A stretch of 64,000 nucleotides of DNA from Desulfovulcanus ferrireducens (GCF_018704065.1 NZ_JAGUQP010000009.1:1-64000); one strand, 5' to 3'; positions 7,987-17,405 are shown, counted from the stretch's first letter. Notes: generated by a model from the letters alone, not told the origin. Translations and numbers: made by a program.

Positions 7987-8784
7987 TTACCCCAGCCATC
8001 TTTTACGGCGGCGATAATGTTTGACCTGGCGATAACTTTTCTTTTCTCCGGCATGTCCCATGCCAAGGTAAAATTCTTGTACATCAGGATTGTTGAGAAG
8101 TTCCTGGGCCGGACCATCTAAAACGATGCGTCCGTTTTCCATGATATATCCGTAGTTGGCGATATTCAGGGCAGCCCTGGCATTTTGCTCCACTAAAAGC
8201 ACAGTGGTCTGTTGTTCGGAATTAATCTTGGCAATGATATTAAAAATTTCCTCCACAAGCAAAGGAGCCAGGCCAAGAGAGGGTTCATCCAGGAGCAGGA
8301 GTTTTGGTTCTGCCATCAAGGCTCGGCCAATGGCCAGCATTTGCTGCTCGCCTCCGGATAGATAACCGGCCCATTGCTTGCGTCTTTCCTTTAACCTGGG
8401 AAAGTAGTTAAAGACCATTTCAAGGTTTCCCGCAAATTTGCTGGCAGGCTGGGTAAAAGCACCGCAGCGTAAATTCTCCTCCACGGTCAATTCTTCAAAG
8501 ACCCGGCGGCCTTCCATTACCTGAAAAATACCCATGCGTACAATCTTTTCCGGGGGGAGATTGTGAATGGGATTATCTTCGTACAGGATGGACCCTTCCG
8601 TGACTTCTCCGTCCTCACTTAGAAGAAGACCGGAAATGGCCTTTAGGGTAGTGGATTTGCCTGCTCCATTAGCACCTAGAAGCGCGGTAATTTTGCCTTT
8701 GGCTACATTGAGAGACAATCCTTTGAGAACCAGGATTACATCATTGTAAACCACTTCCAGGTTAGCCACTTGTAACAGGTCCAT
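7987..8784 (-). CDS. livF: Branched-chain amino acid ABC transporter ATPase LivF
   Basis: A 265-residue ABC ATPase. Walker A is GANGAGKST (about residues 36-44), the signature is YLSGGEQQMLAIGRAL (about residues 141-156) and Walker B is LLLLDEPSLGLAPLL. The VMEGRRVFEELTVEENL stretch is typical of LivF. It carries a basic C-terminal tail (HYRRRKRWLG) beyond the usual LivF end. It works with LivG on the LivHM membrane pair. A hairpin separates it from livK upstream. Confidence 0.92.
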   Translation of the reverse strand: MDLLQVANLEVVYNDVILVLKGLSLNVAKGKITALLGANGAGKSTTLKAISGLLLSEDGEVTEGSILYEDNPIHNLPPEKIVRMGIFQVMEGRRVFEELTVEENLRCGAFTQPASKFAGNLEMVFNYFPRLKERRKQWAGYLSGGEQQMLAIGRALMAEPKLLLLDEPSLGLAPLLVEEIFNIIAKINSEQQTTVLLVEQNARAALNIANYGYIMENGRIVLDGPAQELLNNPDVQEFYLGMGHAGEKKSYRQVKHYRRRKRWLG

Positions 8785-8819
8785 TCTTGAAGTCCTTTAT
8801 TGAAGGCTAAAAGGTTAAA

Positions 8820-8851
8820 AGGCTAAGAGGCATGTTTTTGCCTCTTAGCCT
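8820..8851 (-). terminator. Intra-operon hairpin between livK and livF
   Basis: AGGCTAAGAGGCA pairs with TGCCTCTTAGCCT around a T-rich loop. In the reading direction (minus strand) the stem is followed by TTTT. It sits between the binding-protein gene and the ATPase gene, a common place for a partial terminator or 3' stabiliser that lets the periplasmic protein be made in excess. Confidence 0.55.
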
Positions 8852-8866
8852 CATCGTTTTATTTTT

Positions 8867-10039
8867 TTATTTGCCTAACCACTCTTTTTTACGCGGCAGT
8901 GACTGAGCACTGACAAAAGTTAATTTACCGTTTTTGATCTGATAAATAAAGACTGACAAATTAGGACGATGATCGTCTGGATAATAACTGATGGGCGGAG
9001 TCAGACCCATGGGATCGTAGTCTCGCAGGGTTTCAAGGGCTTCCTTGATTGCTGGGCCGGTAATTTTACCTTTGGCTGCAGCTCTCTTGATTCCTTCGGC
9101 CATAACCAGCATGGAAGCAAAACCGCGAATGTAATGGGTCATTTGTGGCTGGTTCTGGGTCAACTCTTTGATGATTTTCATACCTGGCACGTCCTGGCCG
9201 TAAATGGCTGCAGCCTGCAGGGAGTATTGGTTTTCACAGGCAGTGCCGGCTAACTTGATGAGATTTTCATCAGCACCCCAGATATTTGCAAAAAATGTGG
9301 GTTTAAAATTAAGTTTTTGAGCATCTTTCATTATAACAGCAGTAGACGGACTAGTTCCACCAATCCAGACATAGTCGGGATTTTTCTTCTTTAAATTCAA
9401 GAGTTGAGTAGTAGCATCAATGGCTTTCAGGCTGACATTTTCTTCGCCCACGATTTCATAACCCAATTGTTTGGCGAATTCTTTGCCCGCTGGAATTGGG
9501 GCCAGACCGTAAGGATGATCAGGATAAACAAAGGCCAGTCTTGGAGCACGGGATTCAGTCCAATGTTCTTTAAAGTATTTCAAGGCTGCTCTAAGCTGAG
9601 TTGAATAGTCAGCTGCAATAAAGAAATTGTATGGTGCCTTTTTGGGGTCTGTTAAGTGGGCAGAATACGAGGCGGAAAATGTAGGGATTTTATCCCTTGC
9701 AACAAAACGGGTCAAAGCCTCTGTATCTGCAGTTCCCCATCCTTGCATGGCAACGATTTTGTCTCTGGTGACAAATTTTTTATAGGCACTGATAGCCTGC
9801 TGAGCATTGTAGGCATAGTCCACCTGGATGAGTTTGATCTTTTGTCCGGCAATACCTCCCTGACTGTTTAGATATTTTGCACAGTCCTTTACACCTTGTG
9901 CATAGGGTCTGCCCACCGTAGAGGTTGGGCCACTTAAGTCAGAAAGAAGACCAATTTTGATTTCCTTGGCCAGACCTACCCCTGAAAAGGTAAGGGAAAA
10001 AATAGTTAACACTATCAACATGCGCATAAACCTGTTCAT
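8867..10039 (-). CDS. livK: Periplasmic amino acid-binding protein LivK-like
   Basis: A 390-residue type I periplasmic binding protein with a signal peptide (MNRFMRMLIVLTIFSLTFSGVGLAKE, cut after about residue 24). The mature start EIKIGLLSDLSGPTSTVGRPYAQGVKDC is the classical Peripla_BP_6 opening. It captures a branched-chain or aromatic acid in the periplasm and delivers it to LivHM. Located between livM and livF in the same operon; a hairpin follows. The exact ligand is not readable. Confidence 0.9.
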   Translation of the reverse strand: MNRFMRMLIVLTIFSLTFSGVGLAKEIKIGLLSDLSGPTSTVGRPYAQGVKDCAKYLNSQGGIAGQKIKLIQVDYAYNAQQAISAYKKFVTRDKIVAMQGWGTADTEALTRFVARDKIPTFSASYSAHLTDPKKAPYNFFIAADYSTQLRAALKYFKEHWTESRAPRLAFVYPDHPYGLAPIPAGKEFAKQLGYEIVGEENVSLKAIDATTQLLNLKKKNPDYVWIGGTSPSTAVIMKDAQKLNFKPTFFANIWGADENLIKLAGTACENQYSLQAAAIYGQDVPGMKIIKELTQNQPQMTHYIRGFASMLVMAEGIKRAAAKGKITGPAIKEALETLRDYDPMGLTPPISYYPDDHRPNLSVFIYQIKNGKLTFVSAQSLPRKKEWLGK

Positions 10040-10164
10040 ACTTACCCTCCTTGAAGTTATAAAAGTTGTGTCCCTACTATCCCGCTATTTGCAAAGTTAC
10101 TTTGGTCTAAGTCTTCACACCCTCTATATATATTAGACTCCATCTTCCGCAGACGCTAAAGGCT

Positions 10165-11217
10165 CTAATGCGCAAAAGGATAGAGCTTCCAATAGGCCTT
10201 GATCAATCGCCATCTATGAACCAACCCTTCCGGTTCAAAGATTAAAAAGAGGATCAGGATCAAACCAAAGACACCTTCCTTCAGGCCTAATAAATAAGTA
10301 CTTATGTCAGGGAATACATTACTAAGTGATCCTGAAATCCAGGAGAGGCCTTCGGGAAGAAGGGTTATGAACACAGCGCCCATGATACTGCCCAGGACAC
10401 TGCCCATACCACCGATAATGATCATGGCCAGGTAGCTTATGGATAATCCGATGCCGAATTGCTCCGGGGTGATATACATGGAATAGGTGGCCCATAATCC
10501 TCCGGCCAGGCCGGCAAAGAAAGAGCTTACTCCAAAGGCCATGAGTTTGTAGGCAAATAGGTTAATGCCCATAATTTCTGCGGATAGATAAAAGTCGCGA
10601 ATAGCCACGAAGGCGCGGCCCGGTTTGGTGCGTAAAAGATTGGAAACAGCCAGGGTGGTAATAACTGCAAATGAAAAGAGCAGGTAGAACATGGAGATAT
10701 CATTATCCAGGAAGAAACCAAATATTTGAGGTGAGTCAACTGGAAGTCCGTTAGAGCCTCCGGTTACCCCTTCCCAGTGCAAAAAGATATATTCTAGGAT
10801 AATTTGAGCTGCCAGGGTGGCAATGGCCAGGTAAATGCCTTTTAAGCGTAAAGAGGGAATGCCAAAGATCATGCCAACTGCCGCTGTAATCAATCCGGCC
10901 ATAGGCAGGGCCAGCCAAAAAGACAGGCCAAGTTGCATAAGGTAACCGGTCGCATATGCTCCAACTCCTATAAAGGCTCCATGTCCCAGTGATATCTGTC
11001 CGCAGCAACCAGTAAGAAGGTTTAAAGATACGGCGCCGATAACTGCAATAAAAATCAGATTGAAAAGAGAAATAATATACGTGTCTAAAAGATATGGGCA
11101 AAGACAGAGGGTGATTAAGAATAAGCCAAGACAGATTTTTTGAAATTTACTGGGGAAAAGTTGAGCTTCCTGCTCGTAGGAAGTAAAAAATAATCCGCAT
11201 TTATTTGCTTTGCTCAT
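10165..11217 (-). CDS. livM: Branched-chain amino acid ABC permease LivM
   Basis: A 350-residue inner-membrane permease with about nine hydrophobic helices. LNLLTGCCGQISLGHGAFIGVGAYATGYL (about residues 64-92) is the conserved LivM motif, and the EAA-like loop region LRTKPGRAFVAIRDFYLSAEIMGIN follows in the middle. Its start directly abuts the livH stop (0-1 bp), implying coupled translation. It pairs with LivH to form the channel. Confidence 0.92.
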   Translation of the reverse strand: MSKANKCGLFFTSYEQEAQLFPSKFQKICLGLFLITLCLCPYLLDTYIISLFNLIFIAVIGAVSLNLLTGCCGQISLGHGAFIGVGAYATGYLMQLGLSFWLALPMAGLITAAVGMIFGIPSLRLKGIYLAIATLAAQIILEYIFLHWEGVTGGSNGLPVDSPQIFGFFLDNDISMFYLLFSFAVITTLAVSNLLRTKPGRAFVAIRDFYLSAEIMGINLFAYKLMAFGVSSFFAGLAGGLWATYSMYITPEQFGIGLSISYLAMIIIGGMGSVLGSIMGAVFITLLPEGLSWISGSLSNVFPDISTYLLGLKEGVFGLILILFLIFEPEGLVHRWRLIKAYWKLYPFAH

Positions 11218-12105
11218 TTATACTCGCTCCACTTCTTTGCTGCCAAAGAGACCATAGGGTTTGATCATCAGGATCAGAATTAAAATAATGAAAGAAGCTA
11301 CTTCCTTGAAACCACCTAAATTTAAAAATTCTTTGGCCAGGCCATCACTGATGTTTTCCAGGACACCAATTATCAATCCTCCGAGAGCGGCGCCTAGAAG
11401 GCTGTCCAGCCCTCCCAGAATAACCGCGGGGAACACCTTTAATCCAAGGGTGCCCAGCTGGGAATTGATGCCGTTAATATTGCCAAGAATAATTCCTCCA
11501 ATGGAAGAAACTACGCAGGCGATACACCAGGACAGGGCAAAAATATTTTTGATGCCGATACCCATGGATTGCGCTGCCTGTTGATCAAAGGCCGTGGCCC
11601 GCATGGCAATACCCAGGGATGAAAACTTAAAAAACAGGGAAAAGATGGTAAATAGCAGTGCAGAAAGAACAAAGGCGGCAATGTATACCGGGGCTACAGG
11701 TAAGCCCATAATCATAATCGGTTCGTTGGGCAAAACTTGGGGATAAACTCGGATTTGAGTTCCCCAGATGACCTGAACCAGGGCCTTTAGGACCGAGGAC
11801 AGACCAACGGTGACCATAATTACGCTGATGATAGGCTCACCGATAAGAGGTCTAAGGACAAGGCGCTCTACACAAAGCCCCAGGATAACTGAGAAAGCTA
11901 AAGTGAGCAGAAAAGACCAGATAAACGGGATATGGGCCTGGACTGTAAGGGCAAAACAGACATAGGCCCCGACCATGACCAGCTCACCCTGGGCAAAATT
12001 GACTACCTTGGTTGCCTTGTAGATGATGACAAAGCCAAGAGCGACCAGGGAGTAAATACTGCCTACGACCAAACCGTTAATAAATAGATGTAAATAATAT
12101 TCCAT
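11218..12105 (-). CDS. livH: Branched-chain amino acid ABC permease LivH
   Basis: A 295-residue inner-membrane permease. GLVVGSIYSLVALGFVIIYKATKVVNFAQGELVMVGAYV (about residues 11-49) is the hallmark LivH start, and the later KVFPAVILGGLDSLLGAALGGLIIGVLEN segment matches the family. It partners LivM, whose gene abuts it downstream. Upstream, 91 bp separate it from the acyl-CoA synthetase gene; that gap holds phased GGTTAGTT repeats. Confidence 0.92.
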   Translation of the reverse strand: MEYYLHLFINGLVVGSIYSLVALGFVIIYKATKVVNFAQGELVMVGAYVCFALTVQAHIPFIWSFLLTLAFSVILGLCVERLVLRPLIGEPIISVIMVTVGLSSVLKALVQVIWGTQIRVYPQVLPNEPIMIMGLPVAPVYIAAFVLSALLFTIFSLFFKFSSLGIAMRATAFDQQAAQSMGIGIKNIFALSWCIACVVSSIGGIILGNINGINSQLGTLGLKVFPAVILGGLDSLLGAALGGLIIGVLENISDGLAKEFLNLGGFKEVASFIILILILMIKPYGLFGSKEVERV

Positions 12106-12126
12106 GGTTGTAATTGGTTGGTTTGT

Positions 12127-12176
12127 GGTTAGTTATGGTTAGTTTATAGTTAGTTACGGTTAGTTAATGGTTAGTT
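12127..12176. repeat. Five GGTTAGTT units at 10-11 bp spacing
   Basis: GGTTAGTT occurs at 12127, 12137, 12158 and 12169, and AGTTAGTT at 12148, giving steps of 10, 11, 10 and 11 bp, close to one DNA turn. It lies between the acyl-CoA synthetase stop and the livH start. It may be a simple tandem repeat with a 21 bp unit or a helically phased protein-binding array. Confidence 0.8.
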
Positions 12177-12196
12177 GTCGCCTTTACCCTTACCCC

Positions 12197-14149
12197 TTAA
12201 TCCTTTTCAACAGTTTTCAGTTTAATCCTTCCACTTATTTCTCTTTTGCGTCCATCTTGATAAACTATTTCTGCCTTGAGCATGGTCTCCTTTTCCGGGG
12301 AGTAGAGGGCATCGATAAGATCCCGGTATCTTTCATAGACAATTTTCCTCCTGATCTTGCGTGTCCTGGTTAGTTCTCCGTCATCGGCATCCAGTTCTTT
12401 AAAGAGCAGCGAGAAACGCTTGATCCTGGTTTTTTCGGGCAATGTAGCGTTAATCTTTGTTATTTCATCATAAATCAAATTGTAGACTTCATCCTTGGCA
12501 GATAAATCCTGATAGGTAGTATAGGTAATCAACCTTGATTCTGCCCAGCGGCCGACTATGGGCATGTCTATGCAAATGATAGCAACAACAGACTCTTTCC
12601 CTTCGCCAATGACCATGGCTTCTTTGATGTAAGGAGAGAACTTGAGTTTGTTTTCCAGAAATTGTGGGGAAAACTTGGTCCCGTCTTTCAAGTGCATAAC
12701 ATCTTTTAAACGGTCAATAACAACTAATTGACCGTTTTCCTTAAAGTACCCTGCGTCTCCTGAGCGCAGCCAGCCATTTTCCAGGGTCTCTTCCGTGGCT
12801 TCGGGATTTTTATAATAACCTTTAAATACGGCTGGACTTTTGGATAAAATTTCTCCCTTTTCAGATATTTTTATCTCTGTCTCCGGGATGGGTTCGCCCA
12901 CAGTATCAAAATCTATATGCCCATCTTTGTGGATACAGGAGATACCGGAGATTTCAGTCTGCCCGTAAATCTGTTTCAGGTTTACGCCCATGGCATGGAA
13001 GAACCGGAAGGTGTCCGGACCAAGGGCGGCACCACCTGTGGATGCCGATCTTATTCGGGAGAAGCCGAGTCTGTCCCTTAAAGCCCTGAAAAGACCAAGG
13101 TCAGCCAGTTTATAGAGAAATTTTAAATAAAGTGACGGCTTTTGCCCTGAAAACATGCAGTCAGCATATTTATAGCCAATGGGCAGGAATAGATTGTATA
13201 AAAACCTTTTAAACGGGGTCGTTTCCATTATTTTTACCTGAACTGAAGCAGCCAGGTTTTCCCAGACCCTGGGAGGGGAAAAGATAAGATGCGGGCCGAT
13301 TTCACGGATGTTTTCCTGCACAGTGTCTGGCTCTTCCGGAAAATTCACACAAAATCCAAAGAGCAGGGCTGAGGCTGTAGCCATCATCTGTTCGCCCATC
13401 CAGGCAAGCGGCAAAAAGGAGACAAACTCGTCGCTGGCGTACTTGGGATCAACCTGTCCAAGATTCCAGGCCATGGACAGCAGGTTCTTATGGCTGAGCA
13501 TGGCCAGCTTGGGACGGCCTGTGGTTCCTGATGTAGTGGCAATCAGACAGGTATCATCAGGCGAAACCTCTGATACCCACTCGGAAAATGAATCGGCTTC
13601 GTCCTGGCCCATCTTCTGGATTTGGCTAAACTCCATCAAGCCTGGTTCACGGTAAAAGGAAAGCCCTTTGGGATCATGATAAACAATATATTTTAAGTGG
13701 GGTAGTTTCTCACGGATAGACAGTATCTTATCTACTTGTTCCTGGTCTTCGGCGACTACGATTTTGGCCTCGGAGAGTTCAAAGATATAGCAAATTTCAT
13801 CTGCCGGCGCATCCTGATAAAGACCTAAGGCAATCCCGCCTAGGCCCTGTATGGCCAGTTGTGCCCAGAGCCATTCAGGCCGGTTGTCGCCTATAAGAAT
13901 CAGAATATCATCCCGGCCAAGCCCCAGTTTTTTCAACCCTGCAGCGAATGCGGCTGTATGGTTTAGATATTCTTGCCAGGAAAAGCTTTGCCAGATACCC
14001 AAATCTTTTTCGCGCAAGGCAATGCGCTGTCCGTATAGACCTGCATTTTTAATCAGCAAAGCAGGTAACGTGGTATTATAAGCGGTTTTATTGGAGTTAG
14101 TGTTTGGTTTGTCTGTCTCGCTCATACTTTTAGAGTGTGTTGAATTCAT
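12197..14149 (-). CDS. Long-chain-type acyl-CoA synthetase (AMP-forming)
   Basis: A 650-residue ANL-superfamily ligase of the FadD15/ACSL type. The P-loop motif IATTSGTTGRPKLAMLSHKN (from about residue 202), IYGQTEISG (about residue 394), the hinge SGDAGYFKENGQLVVIDRLKD (about residues 467-487) and the lid KFSPQFLENKLKFSPYIKEA are all visible. It makes acyl-CoA from an acid, ATP and CoA. Embedding such a ligase between livG and livH suggests the transported compound or its oxoacid product is activated to a CoA ester. Chain-length preference is unknown. Confidence 0.88.
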   Translation of the reverse strand: MNSTHSKSMSETDKPNTNSNKTAYNTTLPALLIKNAGLYGQRIALREKDLGIWQSFSWQEYLNHTAAFAAGLKKLGLGRDDILILIGDNRPEWLWAQLAIQGLGGIALGLYQDAPADEICYIFELSEAKIVVAEDQEQVDKILSIREKLPHLKYIVYHDPKGLSFYREPGLMEFSQIQKMGQDEADSFSEWVSEVSPDDTCLIATTSGTTGRPKLAMLSHKNLLSMAWNLGQVDPKYASDEFVSFLPLAWMGEQMMATASALLFGFCVNFPEEPDTVQENIREIGPHLIFSPPRVWENLAASVQVKIMETTPFKRFLYNLFLPIGYKYADCMFSGQKPSLYLKFLYKLADLGLFRALRDRLGFSRIRSASTGGAALGPDTFRFFHAMGVNLKQIYGQTEISGISCIHKDGHIDFDTVGEPIPETEIKISEKGEILSKSPAVFKGYYKNPEATEETLENGWLRSGDAGYFKENGQLVVIDRLKDVMHLKDGTKFSPQFLENKLKFSPYIKEAMVIGEGKESVVAIICIDMPIVGRWAESRLITYTTYQDLSAKDEVYNLIYDEITKINATLPEKTRIKRFSLLFKELDADDGELTRTRKIRRKIVYERYRDLIDALYSPEKETMLKAEIVYQDGRKREISGRIKLKTVEKD

Positions 14150-14180
14150 TTAGTTTATTGAGTCCTTTTCAAAAGCCATC

Positions 14181-14972
14181 TTAGCGTCCAAGATACAGGC
14201 TGTCTTGTTCACCAAGGTATGCAGCAATAACTTTGGGATCGGACTGTATTTCACTGGGCGTGCCAACAGCCAAAACTTGTCCAAAATCCAAGACCACAAT
14301 GGAATGAGATATGTCCATGACCACGCCCATGTCGTGTTCAACCAGCAAAATGGTCACTCCCCATTCTTCATTGATGTCCAGGATGTATCTGGCCATATCT
14401 TCTGTTTCTTCCAGGTTCATCCCGGCCATGGGCTCATCCAGTAACAGAAGCTTAGGCTCTGCGGCCAAGGCTCGTCCCAATTCAACTCTTTTCTGGACAC
14501 CGTAAGGAAGCCGGCCTGCAATCTGGTGCCGGTAAGGGGAGAGATTTAAGAAGTCGATTATTTTCTCTACTCGATGCCGGTGCTTGCTTTCCTGTTTCCT
14601 CGCCCGTCCCCAATAAAGCAGGGAGGGAAGGAGGCCATAGCCCAAATGGAGGTGACGGCCCACCATAAGGTTTTCCAGCACGGTCAGGCCCTTGAAAAGG
14701 GCAATGTTTTGAAAGGTGCGGGCCAGGCCAAGCCCGGTTCGTTTATGAGCAGGAAGATTTAAAATATTCTGGCCGTTTAACTTAATACTCCCCCGGTCAG
14801 GGTGATAACGACCACTGATGCAGTTAAGCATACTGGTTTTACCTGCTCCATTGGGACCGATCAGGGAAACGATTTGCCCCTGTTCGATCTTGAAGCTGAC
14901 ACTTACTAACGCAGCCAGACCACGAAAGGTTAAAGTAACTTTATCTACCTCTAAAAGGGACATTATTCCCAT
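14181..14972 (-). CDS. livG: Branched-chain amino acid ABC transporter ATPase LivG
   Basis: A 263-residue ABC ATPase. Walker [10 protein letters not shown] (about residues 38-46), LivG-type Q-loop stretch LGLARTFQNIALFKGLTVLENLMVGRH, signature RLPYGVQKRVELGRALA (a PYG variant of SGGQ, common in LivG) and Walker B LLLLDEPMAGMN are present. The first bases overlap the end of the CBS-ACT gene by 10 bp. Pairs with LivF. Confidence 0.92.
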   Translation of the reverse strand: MGIMSLLEVDKVTLTFRGLAALVSVSFKIEQGQIVSLIGPNGAGKTSMLNCISGRYHPDRGSIKLNGQNILNLPAHKRTGLGLARTFQNIALFKGLTVLENLMVGRHLHLGYGLLPSLLYWGRARKQESKHRHRVEKIIDFLNLSPYRHQIAGRLPYGVQKRVELGRALAAEPKLLLLDEPMAGMNLEETEDMARYILDINEEWGVTILLVEHDMGVVMDISHSIVVLDFGQVLAVGTPSEIQSDPKVIAAYLGEQDSLYLGR

Positions 14973-15616
14973 TCTCCAGCAAAGTCTTCAGGTGTAACAA
15001 GGCGATAATTACGCTTCTTTAATTCATTTTCTATAGCTGTAGGATCATCAGTTTTAACCCGGAAAACCACCAGTCTGCGTTTTCCACGGAAAAATGTTCC
15101 TGTGGAAATTATATTAATGCCCATACTGGCAATAATTGTGGATACTTCGGCTATAACACCTGTCCTGTCTTCAACCTCAAAAGCGATTCTCGTTCCGCCT
15201 TGTTCCAGGCCCATCTCGTCAACAAGTACTTTGAGCATGACAGAACGATTGATATAACCTAATAACTTATTTTTTTTGTTGACCACAGCCAGGCCAGGAA
15301 GATTTTTTTTGTACATTAAGTTGGCGGCTACTTCAATTTCTGTTTCAGGGCTAACAGTTTCCAGGTCAGTACGGATGATTTTTTCTACGGTCAGCTTGGT
15401 AAGGAGGAAATTCATCTCGTGTTTGTCCAAAGAAGTAGCAAGAGATGGTAAAGCAGCGCGCGCATCTTCTTTGCGGATATAGCCAATCAGTTTATCTTTT
15501 TGCGTGACCAGGAGCATCCAGAGTTTGTTTTCCTCCATGATTTTGTCCGCATCCAGAACCAGGTCGTCAGGACTCACTGTGGGCACATTTGTGATCATTC
15601 TAAGCCCTACATACAT
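14963..15616 (-). CDS. CBS-pair plus ACT-domain regulatory protein (AcuB-like)
   Basis: A 217-residue protein with two CBS motifs (about residues 1-60 and 75-135; TVSPDDLVLDADKIM and TVSPETEIEVAANLM are the repeat openings) and a C-terminal ACT domain (about 143-215, RIAFEVEDRTGVIAEVSTIIASMGINI). CBS pairs bind adenine nucleotides and ACT domains bind amino acids, so this is likely an amino acid/energy sensor. It is the first gene of the liv operon and overlaps livG. Domain order equals Bacillus AcuB. What it acts on is not known. Confidence 0.85.
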   Translation of the reverse strand: MYVGLRMITNVPTVSPDDLVLDADKIMEENKLWMLLVTQKDKLIGYIRKEDARAALPSLATSLDKHEMNFLLTKLTVEKIIRTDLETVSPETEIEVAANLMYKKNLPGLAVVNKKNKLLGYINRSVMLKVLVDEMGLEQGGTRIAFEVEDRTGVIAEVSTIIASMGINIISTGTFFRGKRRLVVFRVKTDDPTAIENELKKRNYRLVTPEDFAGEWE

Positions 15617-16340
15617 TTTTTATCCCTCCCTGCTGCGAGTGCAAAGAAAAAAGCAAGTTTCTTGAGAAAAAATGCTTTCTGCATCCGCAATTGTTTTCTT
15701 AACTATGTATATTTATTAAGTTTTGTTCAAGACTTTAATTGTAATTTGTGTTAATGGCAATATTTGGGACGTAAACGGCAATGAAGACGGGTTTTTATGC
15801 TAAGTGATGCAAAAATGTAAAGTTTATTTGAGAAAAATTTTATCCGATTAACAATATTGAAAAAATAGACTCATCTGCCAGCCTCAGATCAAGCTCCGTA
15901 CTCAAAGGGGGGCATTTGGAGTTAAGAGGAAACTATACTTCAAGATGTTAACATGGTAAGTATTGGTGAAGTTCATGATTTTTAGCTTCCTTCGATTTGA
16001 CCTGGTTATGGAGAAGAAAAGAGAATGCTCTCTCTGAAAACTAATGTATCAGTAACTCTCTATTCTTTTTAAGTTTCAAGTGGGCACTATTGCTGATTTT
16101 CTTAACTGTTAATCAAAGGTTGCACAGGTACATGGGATATATTATTCATAAAAAAGTCTGTGGCTAAAACTTACCCAGCGGGCAACTTTTCATAATTTTT
16201 AAACTTGGTCGAAATATTTGGATTTGTTCACAAGGCTCGCTTGCAGGTAACGATGAATGTTAAATTATTTTAACGGGTTGGACTGTTTAAAACTTTGTCA
16301 AAACAGCCATTTTTGAGTTTTTGCAGGGAAATTCTATAAG
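15617..16340. other. 724 bp intergenic region between divergent transcripts
   Basis: Separates the minus-strand liv operon from the plus-strand oxidoreductase group, so it must carry both promoters. It is AT-rich. I see no ORF with family resemblance, no repeat element and no clear sigma-54 site. A short inverted repeat GTTAAA-TTAT-TTTAAC lies near 16258-16273, about 70 bp before the next gene, of unknown meaning. Confidence 0.5.
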
Positions 16341-17405
16341 ATGAGCAAAAAAAGTTTTATTCTTGCGGCAATAATTTTACTTTGTCTAGGAGCAGTTTTT
16401 TTTCTTGTTTATTATAATAATCAGTCCGGAGACAAAAACATCGCGAAAAAGGATGTTGAGGCTACTCACGCTGTACGATATCAAATAAGCAGGAATGAGA
16501 CCTATACTCCCCAAACCGAGCCAGAGGCCAAGACAGACCGTGTGCCCGTTGTTGGGAAGAACACAAACAATGAAACCGATAAAGCAGCTCGTTCTGACTT
16601 TGGTAAAGTTGAACACAGTCTCAAAGCCGGTACGGCGAAAATAGAGGATAAAGTTTTAACATCAAACTTTATAAAAGACCTGGCCGAAGTTATTTTTGAA
16701 CACTATATACCTCAGGAGAAGAGACTAACTCTTACTTTTAAACAGATAAACATGCGCTACGGCCTTTATTTTTACGGTCTAAATTATACAGAAAATGACA
16801 TTTTACATATTAGAAAAGAGATTTTTGGTCATCTTTTACGTCCGTTTATAATTTCTGGGTTATCTCCTGCTGTAACTAACAATTTGACAAAAGAAATTGT
16901 TAATATTGCTTTAAACAGGCCAAAAGAGTTCAGGCAGGGTAGGAAAGAGTATTCTCGGCTTTTAACTAAGGACGAGGTGGCCGGTCTTTTAAGTTCGCTA
17001 GCTCGAAAGGTAAGAAATATAAGCAGTATCTTTGTTGCTTATGCCCAAAATAAAGAAATTGGCCAGCTTATTCAGGAGTATTTTGAGGCTGAAGAATTTT
17101 TAAAAAGAGCCTATTTTAACTATTGGAAGTTAAAAGACAAAGAACATGAACGCATACAGAGTTTGGGGCGAGAAATTAAACAGGGTATAGTTGGCCGCGA
17201 GAAAATAAGAGAACAGATAAGGTTGTTATTAGCTTCTTCTGGTGCTCAGAGAGGAAGCAGTGAGCAACTTTATATTACCAAATGGATTTATCGCCGCGTG
17301 AATAATGATAAAATATCTTTGGATGTTATAAATGCCCTGGGCCAGGCCGGGTTTGCCTGGGCCGAGCTACTGGAGAATGAAGCCCGGAAGATGAAAGAGG
17401 GGTAA
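16341..17405 (+). CDS. Unknown membrane-anchored protein
   Basis: A 354-residue protein I do not recognise. Residues about 5-24 (FILAAIILLCLGAVFFLVYY) form one membrane helix, followed by a polar, low-complexity linker to about residue 90 and then a basic, mainly helical domain rich in Lys, Arg and Glu. No Cys clusters or catalytic motifs are evident. An AGGGA ribosome site precedes the ATG. It ends 178 bp before the ferredoxin oxidoreductase operon; whether they are co-transcribed is unclear. It is not an oxidoreductase gamma subunit. Confidence 0.6.
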   Translation: MSKKSFILAAIILLCLGAVFFLVYYNNQSGDKNIAKKDVEATHAVRYQISRNETYTPQTEPEAKTDRVPVVGKNTNNETDKAARSDFGKVEHSLKAGTAKIEDKVLTSNFIKDLAEVIFEHYIPQEKRLTLTFKQINMRYGLYFYGLNYTENDILHIRKEIFGHLLRPFIISGLSPAVTNNLTKEIVNIALNRPKEFRQGRKEYSRLLTKDEVAGLLSSLARKVRNISSIFVAYAQNKEIGQLIQEYFEAEEFLKRAYFNYWKLKDKEHERIQSLGREIKQGIVGREKIREQIRLLLASSGAQRGSSEQLYITKWIYRRVNNDKISLDVINALGQAGFAWAELLENEARKMKEG

